The translations under genes and the position numbers were made by a program. Shown here one piece after another: positions 40,698 through 51,649 of a stretch of DNA of 64,000 nucleotides. The notes under the pieces were generated by a model, which had not been told where the DNA came from, searched no databases, and was given only the letters and a program-made list of their open reading frames with translations. Origin of the DNA: Anastrepha obliqua (taxonomy: Eukaryota; Arthropoda; Insecta; Diptera; Tephritidae); assembly GCF_027943255.1 (NCBI RefSeq), contig NC_072895.1:46288001-46352000 (forward strand). Reading direction: 5' to 3'. The stretch's first letter is position 1. Every line of letters starts with the position of its first letter.

Positions 40698-41059
40698 TAA
40701 ACCAAGTTTCCCCTCATAAACTGGAATATTGAAATTAAATCAGAATTTGTTTTTATGAAATTTAGTGTCACTGTTTTTCGTTGTTAATTAAATTTAGTAC
40801 AATCCGAAATATTATTTAAAAAATCTTTTTTTTAAGAGAGAGTACGGGAATTACTAATTAAATTTTTTTTATACATGGTTTTGGAATTTTTTTTAGTCTC
40901 TTTTGTAAAAAAAATGTTTAAGACATTTAAATTTATTCGTTCAAATTATCTAAATTATACATAATTTGATAAATTATGATCGAATGACGAATCACGGTTG
41001 ATAGATTACAAATTTAGACTACAGCTTTTAGATAAAAAAAAAACAATAATGAGCGAGTC
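40698..41059. other. Intron 1 sequence without recognised content
   Basis: AT-rich, shared almost exactly with 59153-59515. No gene. Confidence 0.5.
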
Positions 41060-41960
41060 CAATTTTGCCCGTTCATTTCACATGTATTCACAAACTCGTC
41101 TAATGGTGCTCACAGTCACCAACGTAAACGCAGACCCGTGTCAGCTGACACGATGAAACTAATGAGAGCCACATGTAATTGAATTCTCACCACCCTTCCG
41201 TTATGTAGTATCGTAGATTTTAGCGTAGGATATTGGATAGTTTCGTAGGATCGTGTCAGCTGATTGCTCTGTCATCACACAATTTTGCCAAACAGTACAG
41301 TTCGAAATCATTTACAAAATAAACTTAGAAAAATTATAATTTTTAATAAAATAACTTAAAAACAATGTTGAATAATTTTAACTATGTAACTAAAAGAACG
41401 CAGTTGTTTTCTACGGGATAAGTTTTGCTCAATTTTGTGTATCCTATGGGCAGCGGAAAGGGACTACGATGCGTTGATGAGTGTGAGCACCATAAACAGT
41501 TCAAGGTGAAGAGAATAATAAGAGATCGTGGTACCGCTACTTTGCTTGCAGCAAATTCGACAGACTCGCTGTGTGTGTGCCGACGCACTTGTGCAATTTT
41601 GTTCTCCATTATTGTTCTCATCTTTAGAGCTCTCCCATGCAACTGCACCAATGCGACGTCAAACACTCCCTGCGGGGCACAATATTGTTTCTACTATTTT
41701 TGTACCCAGACGTGGTAATGTGAGTGGAGTTTGTGTTGATTTTTTCCGTACACTACCAACCCAATCTCACTTTTTTCGTAATCAAACCGCTGTCATTACC
41801 ACGGTGTCATCAGCCAATAAGTTGACTCGCTGAGAGCCGGTTAACGGTGCAATATTGCCCACACCTTCTGCGTTCTTGGATGAGAGAGTACGTTTATTGT
41901 GATACTGCTACTTTGCGCTCAGTGGGTTTTAGAGAATCAGCTGTTGAGCAAATGTCATTT
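41060..41960 (+). repeat. Uncharacterised dispersed repeat R, copy 1
   Basis: Blocks here (ACATGTATTCACAAACTCGT, GCACTTGTGCAATTT, CAACTGCACCAATGCGACGTC, GGCCACACCTTCTGCG-type) recur in unit 2 at 59520-60460 and antisense at 47110-47650 and 63721-64000. It contains a perfect 14-base palindrome GTGTCAGCTGACAC at 41138-41151, half of which returns as ATCGTGTCAGCTGA near 41250. It encodes no protein. Frames of about 100 codons are not conserved between copies. Confidence 0.6.
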
Positions 41961-42013
41961 TACGTTTTTTTTTTATTTCTTCATTTACGAACAACTCTTT
42001 TCTTTCTATTTGC

Positions 42014-42744
42014 TTAAGGGGTTAGGTGGGTTTCAAAAGCTCAAAATAGGTACATTTTTATGAATTTTTTTTTATTTAATCAACAGAATATTTCATTCCA
42101 TCAATTTAACACATAAAAGATACATATTTTATAAGTAGTTTGTGAAATTTTCATTGAAAAATTTTGAAAATTAAGGCGTGGACACGTCGTCTCCTATGAC
42201 CCCTCAAAAAAAAGTTCTCTCGGCGTAGTCAGGATAACTCATGACAGATTCATCTGAAATTCAAAAACAAAAAATTTTCTGTTAGTAGATGTTTCAAACT
42301 CGTGCTTGGACGAAGGAAAAAAAAAAACAAAAATTACATTTTTGGCGGCGTTGAAAACAAAAAACCCTTATTTTGAGTAGAATTTGCACCCTTCATGCCC
42401 TTGAAAAATTACTTGGAATAGAAAAAAAAAAATTCCTTCGTTCAAGCACGAGATAATGTTATTTTGAAGAAGTGTGCAAAATTTGAAAGAGATCGGTTCA
42501 TAAGTTTTCGAGAAATCGTGTCCACCGACTTAAAAAATCGAGTTTTGAGATAAACGCGCTTAAAAACGAAACGCTGCACTGACATGGCCTGATGGGCGGT
42601 ACTTCTGAAGGGTCTATCTCGTAGAATTTTACTCGGATCAATTTGAAATTTTAGGAGAATATTTTAAACATATTATACTATTTAATAAGACAAAAAAAAA
42701 ATAAATCGATTTTTTGAAATTTTCAAACCCACCTAACCCCTTAA
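42014..42744. mobile_element. TTAA-specific MITE, piggyBac-like, 723 bp
   Basis: The element at 42018-42740 has 16-base perfect inverted termini GGGGTTAGGTGGGTTT and is flanked by TTAA on both sides (42014-42017 and 42741-42744). Unit 2 has the empty site with one TTAA at about 60509-60512. TTAA duplication is diagnostic of piggyBac-type transposition. There is no transposase. An internal inverted pair (CTCGTGCTTGGACGAAGG near 42299 and CCTTCGTTCAAGCACGAG near 42434) adds foldback structure. It inserted in unit 1 after the duplication, or was precisely lost from unit 2. Confidence 0.9.
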
Positions 42745-43111
42745 TAACTCGTTTATTTATTTGTTATTCCCATAATTTACTTTTTACCTCAACCTAACAT
42801 AGCTTTTAGTTTTTGCTTGAATTTTTTACCTTATAAAAAGTTGTTCCTTCCTGTTATCTTCTTTTCTTACCTCAACCCAATCTAACTATTAATTTTTGCT
42901 TGAATTTTCTTCTTTATAAAAAACTTTTTCCTTCCCGTTATCTTCCGTTTTTGCCTTAAGCTAACCTAACTTTTCATTTTTGTTTCCGAATATTCGCTAT
43001 TACTATTGCGTTATTGGCAAAGTTACGCTCTTCTAACCACCTCAATCTGCCTTATCTTGTATTTTATCGTTTTTGCTATGAATATGTGAATAAAATATTT
43101 CATTTTAATAG
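42745..43111 (+). other. End of intron 1 with degenerate tandem repeat
   Basis: A segment of about 90 bases (TTTTTGCTTGAATTTT ... TTCCTTCC-GTTATCTTC ... CTCAACC-AATCTAAC) repeats about two and a half times between 42780 and 42990. It is shared with 60513-60883. The intron ends in an ATAG acceptor. Confidence 0.6.
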
Positions 43112-44068
43112 ATTTAATTATATGATGCACAAAGACTTGGATACCGCTCTCGCACCAACGGAAGCGCTGAAATCGCCACGCCTTATAAAATCACACATGC
43201 CACTACCGCTTCTACCTAAGCAATTGTGGACTAAAAAACCGAAGGTATAGAATTTTCTTCTTCAATTGCATTTTTTCTTCTTATTTAAATAACTCAGTTT
43301 ACTTTTCTTTTCGTAGTTGATTTATGTTTATCGCAATCCGAAAGATTATATCGTTTCTCGTTATTATCATTCACGTAGTCTCGGTTTTAATATGGAGGCC
43401 ACGCTTGAGCAACTTGCTCTGCAGCATTCCGAGGAAGATAAATCGGTGCCAGCTGTGGATTTCGAGCATGTTACTGAGTTCTATGCATTGCGTGACGAAC
43501 CCTGGGTGTTCTACACTAGTTTTGAGTGTATGAAAAAGGATTTACGAAAAGTCATTAAAGATATATGCCAGTTTTTAAATAAAAACATAACAGAAGAGCA
43601 AATGACACAAATGCTGCATCATCTGTCGTTTGCCGAAATGAAAAGTGGGTTATTGTTTCGATTATTTTGTTTGTAAACGAAATAATGATGATTAGTCAAA
43701 ATATTACAGTAAACTGCTTTCAGTGAGCATTCTTTTAATAGAAATTTATTTTCACATTGCTTGCAGATAATCCCAAACTAAATCATCACTGGGAGTTGGA
43801 ACAAGCTCGTGCTAGATTCCAGACCAAATATGAGGACCACAGGTAACGCACGAAATTATTACTAAAAATTATTATAACATTATTAAAATATATTTAAATA
43901 TTGTTTCGTTCTAATAGCTTTGTGCGGCGCGGTGAGGCAGGTGGCTACAAAGACGAGTTATCTACAGAGGTAATTGCTAAAATCGATGCCTGGATACAAA
44001 GGAATCTTGATTATTATAAATTAAGTTTGAATGAACTGCTTCTGCTTCCTGTCAACACTACACTGTGA
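43112..44068 (+). CDS. Cytosolic sulfotransferase, copy 1, exons 2-5
   Basis: The exons are 43112-43244, 43317-43644, 43767-43842 and 43918-44068, all with GT...AG borders, and with exon 1 they total 969 nt without a stop. Exon 2 carries RLIKSHMPL, where His122 is the expected catalytic base. Exon 3 begins LIYVYRNPKDYIVSRYYH, the conserved 3'-phosphate-binding motif (Arg144, Ser152). Exon 5 carries FVRRGEAGGYKDEL, the counterpart of the C-terminal PAPS/dimer motif RKG..GDWKN, with Gly in place of the usual Asp. The protein ends LLLPVNTTL. In-frame Met codons preceding the acceptors are not starts. The gene is apparently intact and differs from copy 2 at very few codons (for example QRN versus QSS in exon 5). 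Confidence 0.93.
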
Positions 44069-44505
44069 GCTGAGAAGTAAATTCATATGTAAAATGAAAA
44101 AAGAAAATAAAATTGGAGAGTTGCAATTTATGTACTTTTAGTTGGTACTTCTAAGTTTTTTGATTGCTTTCAGTAATACATATGTATTTCAATAGCTTGC
44201 TTGATTCGCTTCCATATGGGAGTTATCAAAAATCACTTGAATGGATAGATACGACGCACAGTGTAACGCATCTGGAAAAAAACTGTAAAAATTAAAGTGG
44301 CAATTTTAATAATATCTTATTGAGGACCGATTATAAATACTTTAATTGAAAGGGGCTGAAATGTTTTCCACAATTTCCCCTTTTTAATGTAAAGATGCGT
44401 TTCAAAAAATAGAGGTTTAAAAAAATAATTTTTTTCAAAAATTTTCTTATTTTGCTTCCAGTTGAAATGCTAACAGTATTAGCAAGTTCTGCAATTGTCA
44501 ATATA
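44069..44505. other. 3' flank of sulfotransferase copy 1
   Basis: Contains GAAAATAAAATTGG just after the stop (candidate poly(A) signal AATAAA at about 44105). Otherwise AT-rich and shared with 61841-62251. Confidence 0.55.
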
Positions 44506-46405
44506 TTTCTTCTTCTTCTTAATTGGCGCTATAACCGCTTACGCGATTTTGGCCGAGTTTAACAAAGCGCGCCAGTCGTTTCTTTCTCGTACTAACCGGC
44601 GCCAGTTGAACGCACCAAGTGAAGCCAAGTCCTTCTCCACCTGATATTTCCAACGCAGAGGAGGCCTTCCTCTTCCTCTGCTACCACCAGCTGGTACCGC
44701 ATCGAATACTTTCAGAGCCGGAGCGTTTGTATCCATTCGGACGACATGACCCAGCCAACGTAGCCGTTGGATCTTTATTCGCTGCGCTATGTCTATGTCG
44801 TCGTAAAGCTCATACAGCTCATCGTTCCATCGCCTGCGATATTCGCCGCTACCAACGTGCAAAGGTCCAAAAATCTTACGCAGAATCTTTCTCTCAAACA
44901 CTCCAAGCGTTGCTTCATCGGATGTTGTTATCGTCCACGCTTCTGCGCCATATGTTAGGACGGGCATGATGAGAGTCTTGTAGAGTGTTAGTTTTGTTCG
45001 TCGAGAGAGGACTTTACTGCTCAGTTGCCTACTTAGTCCAAAGTAGCACTTGTTGGCAAGAAAGATTCTACGTTGGATTTCAAGGCTGACATTGTTATCG
45101 GTGGTAATGCTGGTTCCTAAATAAACGAAGTCTTTTACAACCTCGAAATTATAACTGTCAACAGTGACGTGGGTGCCGATAGGCGAGTGCGCCGACTATT
45201 TGTTTGAAAACAGGAGGTACTTCGTTTTGTCCTCGTTCACCACCAAACCCATTCGCTTTGCCTCTTTATCCAGGTTGGAGAAGGCAGAAGTAACAGCGCG
45301 GTTGTTAAGGCCGATGATGTCAATATCATCGGCATACGCCAATAATTGTACGCTCTTATAAAATATTGTGACTGAGCGATTAAGTTCTGCGGCTCGTACG
45401 ATGCTCTCCAACATCAGGTTAAAGAAGTCACCTTGTCTGAAACCTGCCCAATTCTGACCTCGCTGCTGGTGTTGAGCGGGGATACCAAATTCAGACATCG
45501 CGGCATACAGGTAACTCCTTTCCGTACTGTCGAATGCAGCTTTGAAATCGACGAAAAGATGGTGTGTGTCGATTCTCCTTTCATGGGTCTTTTCCAAGAT
45601 TTGGCGTATTGTGAATATTTGGTCGATGGTAGACTTTCCAGGTCTGAAGCCACACTGATAAGGTCCAATCAGTTGGTTGACTTTGGGCTTCAGCCTTTCA
45701 CACAATACGCTCGCTAGAACCTTATAGGCGATATTTAGAAGACTAATCTCGCGGCAATTGGCACAGATTGCAGGATCGTCCTTCTTATGGATTGGGCAGA
45801 GCACACTTAAATTCCAATCGGCAGGCATGCTTTCATCCGACCATATTTTGCATAGGTGCTGATGCATGCACCTTACCAGCTCCTCGCCTCCCTGTTTGAA
45901 TAGCTCAGCCGGCAGTCCGTCGGCGCCCCGGCTTTGTTATTCTTTAGCCGCGTTATCGCTATTCTCACCTCGTCATGGTCTGGTAGCGGAACGACAATTC
46001 CGTCGTCAACGATTGGGGTATCGGGATCTTCACATTCTCTGTGACATGCGCAGCTGTCACTGTTTAACAGGTTCGAGAAGTGTTCCCTCCATAATTTAAG
46101 ATTGCCGTGTACATCAGTCACCAGATCGCCGTCTTTGTTCTTACAGGAAAACGCCCCGGTCTTAAAACCTTCTGTAAGCCGCCGAACTTTCTGGTAGAAT
46201 TTTCGGGCGTTGTTCCTATTGGCCAGCATCTCAAGCTCCTCGCACTCACGTATTTCGGCCTCTCGTTTCTTCTTTCGGATAATACGTCTCTCTTCCTTTT
46301 TTAGCTCTTTGTAGCGATCCCACATGGCTCGCGTTGCGCCCGATCGCAGCGTGGCTCTATAGGCGGCATCCTTTCTTGCTGCGGCAGCATGACATTCCTC
46401 GTCGT
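44506..46405 (-). pseudogene. RTE retrotransposon copy, antisense, 5'-truncated, unit 1
   Basis: On the minus strand the 3' end carries the GAA repeat and GCGCCAATTA, as in the complete RTE at 9880-13180. The coding part runs backwards from C-terminal GRPPLRWKYQVEKDL (about 44600) through LAYADDIDIIGL (about 45315-45350), FVDFKAAFDS and CPIHKKDDPAICA to TACGACGAGGAATGTCATGC-type sequence at 46405, equal to about position 11200 of the full element. Lesions include a deletion replacing TKRGFRQGDSLSCD (near 45440) and several frameshifts. A SINE lies directly at its truncated 5' end. Confidence 0.9.
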
Positions 46406-46738
46406 CAATATATTTACAAGTATATAATTGGCGCGCACTCCCTTTTTGGGTGTTTGGCTGAGCTCCTCCTGCTATTTGTGGGGTGCGTCTTGATATTGTT
46501 CCACAAGTGGAGGGACCTACAATTTCAAGCCGACTCCGAACGGCAGATATTTGTTTTTCATGAGGCGCTTTTTCATGACAGAAATACACTCGGGTGCTTA
46601 CCATTGCCTGCCGAGGGGCAAACGCTATTAGAAAATACTTTTTTTCATTTTGGTGTTTCACCGAGATTCGAACCTACGTTCTCTCTGTGAATTCCGAATG
46701 GTAGTCACGCACCAACCCATTCGGCTATGATGGCTGCC
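46406..46738 (-). repeat. Full-length tRNA-derived SINE
   Basis: This is the most complete SINE in the window. On the minus strand it starts near 46738 with ATAGCCGAATGGGTTGGTGC (A box) and TAGGTTCGAATCTCGG (B box). It continues through the body (CTCGGCAGGCAATGG, GTGTATTTCTGTCATGAAAA, GTCGGCTTGAAATTGTAGGT) and ends CAAAAAGGGAGTGCGCGCCAATTAT. The last bases (GCGCCAATTA) equal the 3' end of the RTE element, suggesting RTE-driven mobilisation. Confidence 0.9.
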
Positions 46739-47109
46739 AATTGTGAAACGACGGTTTTCAATCACAAAGTTGATGGTCTTCCAATACAAAACATCTTCTA
46801 ACTTTATTGATTTTTTTCATCACTTCTAAGTATCTTTTTGTAACATAACCTGGTCATGGAAGGACTTCTGCATTATTTTCAATGTTTTTTTTTTTCAAAC
46901 AAAGGTCAGTATTGATATGGAATTTGTTCCGATTAGATTGATAGCATTGTCAACTTATCAATAAAGTTGCCTGAATTAATGGATCAGCGTATGTTAGATT
47001 CGAAATTTTACTTCACTTTTTGACCACAGCAATGCGAAATTGCAAGCTAAAACTAAGCTCTTGTTAGTGATAACTTTCGACAAGCACCTCTTCCCCGATT
47101 GTTGGAGCC
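46739..47109. other. Spacer without recognised content
   Basis: AT-rich and unique within the window; missing from unit 2. Confidence 0.5.
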
Positions 47110-47650
47110 ACTCACGATGTACAGAATGCAGAGGTGTGGCCAATGCCAGCCTGTTAACTGGCTTTCATAGATTTTTTGACGAAACAGGAGATGTGACAGC
47201 GGTTAGCTGATGACAAAACTGATACTGTTGGTGACGAAAAAAATCAGAAGAATTTTGCGGACGAGTCCCCGGCGATAGGCTAGCCAAATTTAACCTCACT
47301 ATTTTGCTTGGGATGGCCAAACCTTGTATGTAATCTATCATCTACTACCCTCTGGCGTATTTTAAGAAATGGATGACAAGCTAGCAGCAGTATCTGGCAA
47401 GAATGATAGAAACAAAATTGCATCCATCAGATAGTGCGTGACATCACATTGGTGCAGTTGCAAAAGAGAGAGAGGTGAAAATGCGAACTAGAATGCAAGA
47501 AGAAGAAGAAATTACTCAAGCAACACACGAATAAATTGCACAAGTGCGACGTCACACACACAGCGATTCTCTCAAATTCGGCGAGAGCAACGTAGCGGCA
47601 CCACGATCGGTGCCACCTTATTAATCTCTCCATCGTGACATCTTTTACCA
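47110..47650 (-). repeat. Dispersed repeat R, antisense copy
   Basis: The reverse complement shows GATCGTGGTGCCGCTACGTT, GTCGCACTTGTGCAATTTAT, CAACTGCACCAATG and GGCATTGGCCACACCTCTGC, all blocks of the repeat at 41060-41960. Part of it (47128-47330) continues into the unit 2 match at 63721-64000. Internal order and spacing differ from copy 1. Confidence 0.6.
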
Positions 47651-47954
47651 TTAACATTCTCTGCTTCTACATATCATTTGTTTGTTTTTTCGGCTTTTCC
47701 CTAAAAAAATAGTATAATTTTTAATAACTACATATGTCAAGATTAATCACGCACTTATTTTACATGGTAATTCAATGTAATATCTCAAAAAAAAAAAAAA
47801 CGCTGGCCATGTAAATAAATTTTGCTCGCCTTTCATTTATGAATTACGGACCAATGTACTATTAATTTAATTTCCGGTCTTAATTGTTGCTGAATTCGAG
47901 TTATTTTTAGAAATATTTACATAAAGTTTTTATATTTAGAACCCAAAGGAAAAT
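47651..47954. other. AT-rich spacer
   Basis: No gene or recognised repeat. Confidence 0.5.
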
Positions 47955-49712
47955 ATGGTAGGTAGGTAGGGTGGTTGTCGTAAGACACACTTAGACCTTC
48001 GGCAGGTCCATTGTGATACCACTGGAGCTTATCCTTACTCTACGTGTTCCCTTTCAAACCATCCGGTTGCTTTAATAAACGAGCAGAGCTTCGTTAGTTT
48101 TAGATGGGCTATATCCGCTACATCGGTTAGAAATGCTGTATCGAGGGTGCGCAGCCTTCTCCTAGCTAGGCTTTCACACTCACATAAAAGGTGTCTGACT
48201 GTTTCCTCTTCTTCTGTGTTTAGACAGCTTCTACAGAAATCGAAGTAAGGTAGTCCTAACCTTCTAGCGTGGCTGCCTATTAAACAATGACCTGTTAATA
48301 CACCTATCATTTTTCTTATAGATTCCCTGTTGAATCTTAGCAAGATCTTCGATCGACCGCTGTTCCAGTTCGGCCATGTCTGTGTGCTTAGTTCGCATGT
48401 TGTGAGGTTTTGCCAGATTGTATTTACCTTTTTGATGGTTTCCCTGTTTATAAGTAATTTACAAGTGGCTATGGGCATGGGTATCAGCGCTTTATCCGGT
48501 TCGAGATCGAGCGTTGTACCGGTTCTTGCAAGTTCATTCGCCTTACAATTTCCTGCAATGTTCCTGTGGCCTGGTACCCAAATAAGGTGCACTTTGTAGC
48601 ACTTAGATACGTCATCTAGTAGTTTAAAACATTCTAGAACTGTTTTTGACGAGTGTGTTTTAGATTCGCGCGCTTTTATTGCTGCTTGACTGTCCGAGTA
48701 AATGAAGACTTCATTTGTGGATAATACTCTCGTTTTTATTTCTTTAAGCCCCTCTTTTATGGCAGTGACTTCCGCCTGAAATACACTGCAATGATCAGGT
48801 AAGCGAAATGATTGGCATACTCCGAGTTTGTCGGAGTAGACCCCTCCACCTACTTTGTTATCCAGTTTTGAGCCATCTGTGTAGATGTTTAAGTCATTTA
48901 TCTTAACAATGAGCCCGTTATCCCATTCCTCTTTGGAAGGAAATACTGTGACAAAGGATTTATTAAAATTGATGTCCTTGGTCCTACAGAAATCCGTTGT
49001 GTTGGGAATACAGGGGAATTGTTCTAAAATTGTGGAGTGTCCTCTTTAGTTCGTTCTAAGTAGGCCGATTTCTCTTAGTCTGAGAGTTGCTTTGGCAGCT
49101 GTTTGCTTACCGTACTGCTCTATTGGTAAAATGTTAAGCATGATATTTAGTGCATCTGTGGGTGTGGTTCTGAGGGCCCCGCAGATGCAAAGACTGGCCA
49201 TTCTTTGTACGTGTGCCATGGTTCTTTTAATGTACAATTTATCTAAATCTGGCCACCATACTAATATGCCGTATGTTAGGATAGGTCTGACAATTGCCGT
49301 GTAAAGCCAGTATACGATAGATGGGGAGAGACCCCAACTTAGTCCTATCAGCTGTTTACAAGAGTATAGTGCTATTGTCGCCCTTTTTACTCTATCTTCG
49401 ACATTTGCCTTCCATGTTAGCTTTCGGTCTAGTATTAGACCTAGGTAGCGGGCCTCATCACTGAATGACAGTGCCGTTCCACCTAGAGTCGGGGGAGCTA
49501 TATTTGGCATTTTGTGTTTCCTGGTAAATAGGATGAGTTCAGTTTTATAGGGGTTGACGCTTAGCCCATTTGCTTTTGACCAGTTTTCAACCATATTTAG
49601 TAAATCCTGCATGACTTCTATGAGTGTATTGGGAAATTTCCCCCTTACTACCATTGCAACATCGTCCGCATATGCTACTACGTGTTGTCCTCTCTCCTCT
49701 AGGCTCTAAATA
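47955..49712 (-). mobile_element. 5'-truncated RNase H-bearing LINE (I/LOA-like), antisense
   Basis: The 3' end (47955) has a CCTACCTACCTACC tail, with the 3' UTR segment TGGTATCACAATGGACC shared with two other fragments in the window. The coding region opens at the truncated 5' end, about 49712. Confidence 0.85.
48035..49710 (-). pseudogene. LINE ORF2 C-terminal half with a single in-frame stop
   Basis: From about 49695 downwards it reads VVAYADDVAMVV (RT catalytic box), NPYKTELILFTRKH, ARYLGLILDRKLTWKANV, WLYTAIVRPILTYGILVWWP and a run to LLRTN. One TAA at 49046-49048 interrupts, and the same frame continues with RNase H: YTDGSKLDNKVGGGVYSD, FQAEVTAI, YSDSQAAIKA and WVPGHRNIAGNCKANELA. The knuckle CRSC...HLLC follows, and the natural stop is at 48035. 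All four RNase H acidic positions are visible. Apart from that one stop I see no frame loss over about 560 codons, so the copy is young but 5'-truncated. Confidence 0.88.
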
Positions 49713-49870
49713 TGGTATGTATGCATTTATTTGAATTTCATATGCTAACAGATTTTGCTATATTAACTTCTTTTCTCTCGTACGTTCTGTTAACTAAAGA
49801 GCTTTTTAACAGCAAGTTGGAGCTTTATTATTCCAAAAAATAATGTTTGCTTACATATCAACCCTGTAGG
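49713..49870. other. Spacer between LINE and mariner
   Basis: AT-rich; nothing recognised. Confidence 0.5.
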
Positions 49871-49874
49871 AATC

Positions 49875-50705
49875 AAAACCAAATTTGACAATCACAAGGT
49901 GCAATATCCGGAGAGTATGGTGGATGCGGCATTAGCTCCCATTCGAGCGCGTTCAGCTTGCCTAATGTTTGCCTTGCGGTATGAGGTCTTGCGTTGCCGT
50001 GGTGAAACAAAACTTTGCGTATATTCACTAAAGACGGTCGATTTTTTTTAAGTGCCTCATTCAGGTTTGATAGCTGATGGGAGTAATAATCAGCAGTTAT
50101 CGTCTGGTTTGGTTCCAGAAGTTCATAATAAACAATACCGGCCATATCACACCAAATAGGCGAGGTCATCTCTAGAGGTCGGTTCTGGTGTTTCATCTTT
50201 ATCTAACCATTGGCTTTTGCGAACAGAATTATTGTAAAGGACCCATTTTTCATCACCAGTTACGATACGGTTCAAAAAACTTTTATTTTCAAGCCGTTGC
50301 AGCAGCTGAGAGCACACATTCACTCTCTGCTGAAGGTTGGCGACGGAAAGTCTATGCGGAACCCATTTTCCCAGCTTTGAAACCTTTCCCAACTGAACCA
50401 GGTGCCTGTGAACTGTTCCATGCGATGAATTTAACCTCTGAGCTATCATATCGACTGTCAGGCTCAGCTTCCACGAGTTCGAGCAAGGCGTCGGAGTTAA
50501 AGACTTCACGACGCGCAGCACGCGGGGCATCCTCCACGTCGCAGTTACCACTTCGGAACTATGAAAACCACTTTTGGGCAGTTCTTACACTCACGGTATC
50601 CTCTCCGTGAACAGTGTTTATTTCTGCAGCAGCAGTTGTTGCGTTTTTACCACTTTTATAAAAAAAATACAAAATATGCCTCTTATACGCGTTCGAAGAT
50701 TCCAT
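49875..50705 (-). pseudogene. Mariner transposase pseudogene, 3'-truncated, mutated catalytic Asp
   Basis: The minus-strand start at 50705 reads MESSNAYKRHILYFFYKSGK. The helix-turn-helix blocks follow (VSVRTAQKWFS; DMIAQRLNSSHGTVHRHLVQ), then LGKWVPHRL, NRIVTGDEKWVLYNN, LFHHGNARPHTAR and MPHPPYSPDIAPCD, in three frames. The second catalytic Asp is Gly (HGN for HDN). The sequence stops just after the third Asp at about 49875. It belongs to a mariner subgroup different from the intact element at 31296. Confidence 0.85.
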
Positions 50706-50989
50706 TTTATTTTTTAACAACACGTGCTTCTATCCGCGATTAAAATCATTTGTTGAATGCACAATATATCAAAGAAAATATACATAAATAGTTCCGTTAT
50801 ATTCCACGAATAATTTTTTGTATGCAAAAATCGTACAAAAGTGAAATTATGGGTAAAATACGCACGAACCTATGGACTGACCGATATCCCAATAACTTAC
50901 ATAGTGCCAGTACTTCGTAACGGTAAACTTTTTAAATCCACCAAAGCAAGCAAAAACAAAACCAAAGCTTTTCGCAGCTGTCAAGCTAA
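50706..50989. other. Junction sequence before the second duplication unit
   Basis: Includes what may be the mariner's outer sequence (GGTTCGTGCGTATTTTACCC on the minus strand, near 50852-50872). The match to unit 1 begins abruptly at GCTAAGGTGGTTCTATTTGG (about 50987). Confidence 0.5.
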
Positions 50990-51649
50990 GGTGGTTCTAT
51001 TTGGAGGAACTGGGTCTAGGCAGTATGCCCATCGTCCGCAAAATGCTGAATATAATTCCCAATACACGGCCAAGACAATCAAATCTGGCGATGCGAAAGT
51101 GTTGATATGGGGAAGTTTTTCTTAGAGTGGCGTCGGACCAATCCACTAAATGAAAGAAAGAATGGATCAGCAGGTGTGTGTGGGAATTTAAGAAAATCTA
51201 ATGTTGCCAAACACTGAATGGAATGCGCTATTGTAAATTTGCCAAGGATTGGTTTCTGGTTATGGGAGTTGATATCATGTGGTGACCTGCTCAGTCACCT
51301 GACCTCAGCCCTATACACAATCTGTGGATACAAAATAGAGTGTTGCCGATCGTAAACCATCAAACTCCACAGATCTATGGAACACAGTCCAGGATCTCAT
51401 CTCAGTAAAAAATCGTGGTTATGCAACTAAATATTAGAAAAACTAAAGCAAATAATTCATAATAATTTGTTAAATATTATTCTATTTTCTTATTTATTGA
51501 GTAATTTGTTATACTTTTATTATTTTGAACAGTGATTTATTGAGTTTTTGTATTAAAATATTTGTTTTTCTTTATATTAATAAATATTAATATATATTAT
51601 TTTTTTGTTTTATGTTGAGGTCACTCCTATTATTTTGAACACAACTGTA
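50990..51649 (+). mobile_element. Tc1-like element, unit 2, left-truncated and otherwise uninterrupted
   Basis: Transposase text KVVLFGGTGSRQYAHRPQNA and KSGDAKVLIWGSFS (about 50990-51122) continues through degenerate sequence to the right terminus ending in TA at 51648-51649. It supplies the empty sites for the MITE at 19798 and the composite insertion at 20746. Confidence 0.8.

Larger units (their letters stand above)
19648..50989 (+). repeat. Segmental duplication, unit 1 (maximum extent)
   Basis: Landmarks in unit 1 (Tc1-like 19648, antisense mariner, DD41D B 24648, sulfotransferase exon 1 29164, SINE 29653, mariner pseudogene 34390, helicase 38748, exons 2-5 at 43112-44068, RTE 44506) recur in the same order and strand in unit 2. 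If the duplication is strictly tandem, the unit is 19648-50989, about 31.3 kb. Confidence 0.8.

Noticed and set aside
43014..43250. Met-initiated frame before sulfotransferase exon 2 (also 60786-61022)
   Set aside because: The N-terminal part is intron. The AG acceptor at 43111 and phase with exon 1 define the true exon.
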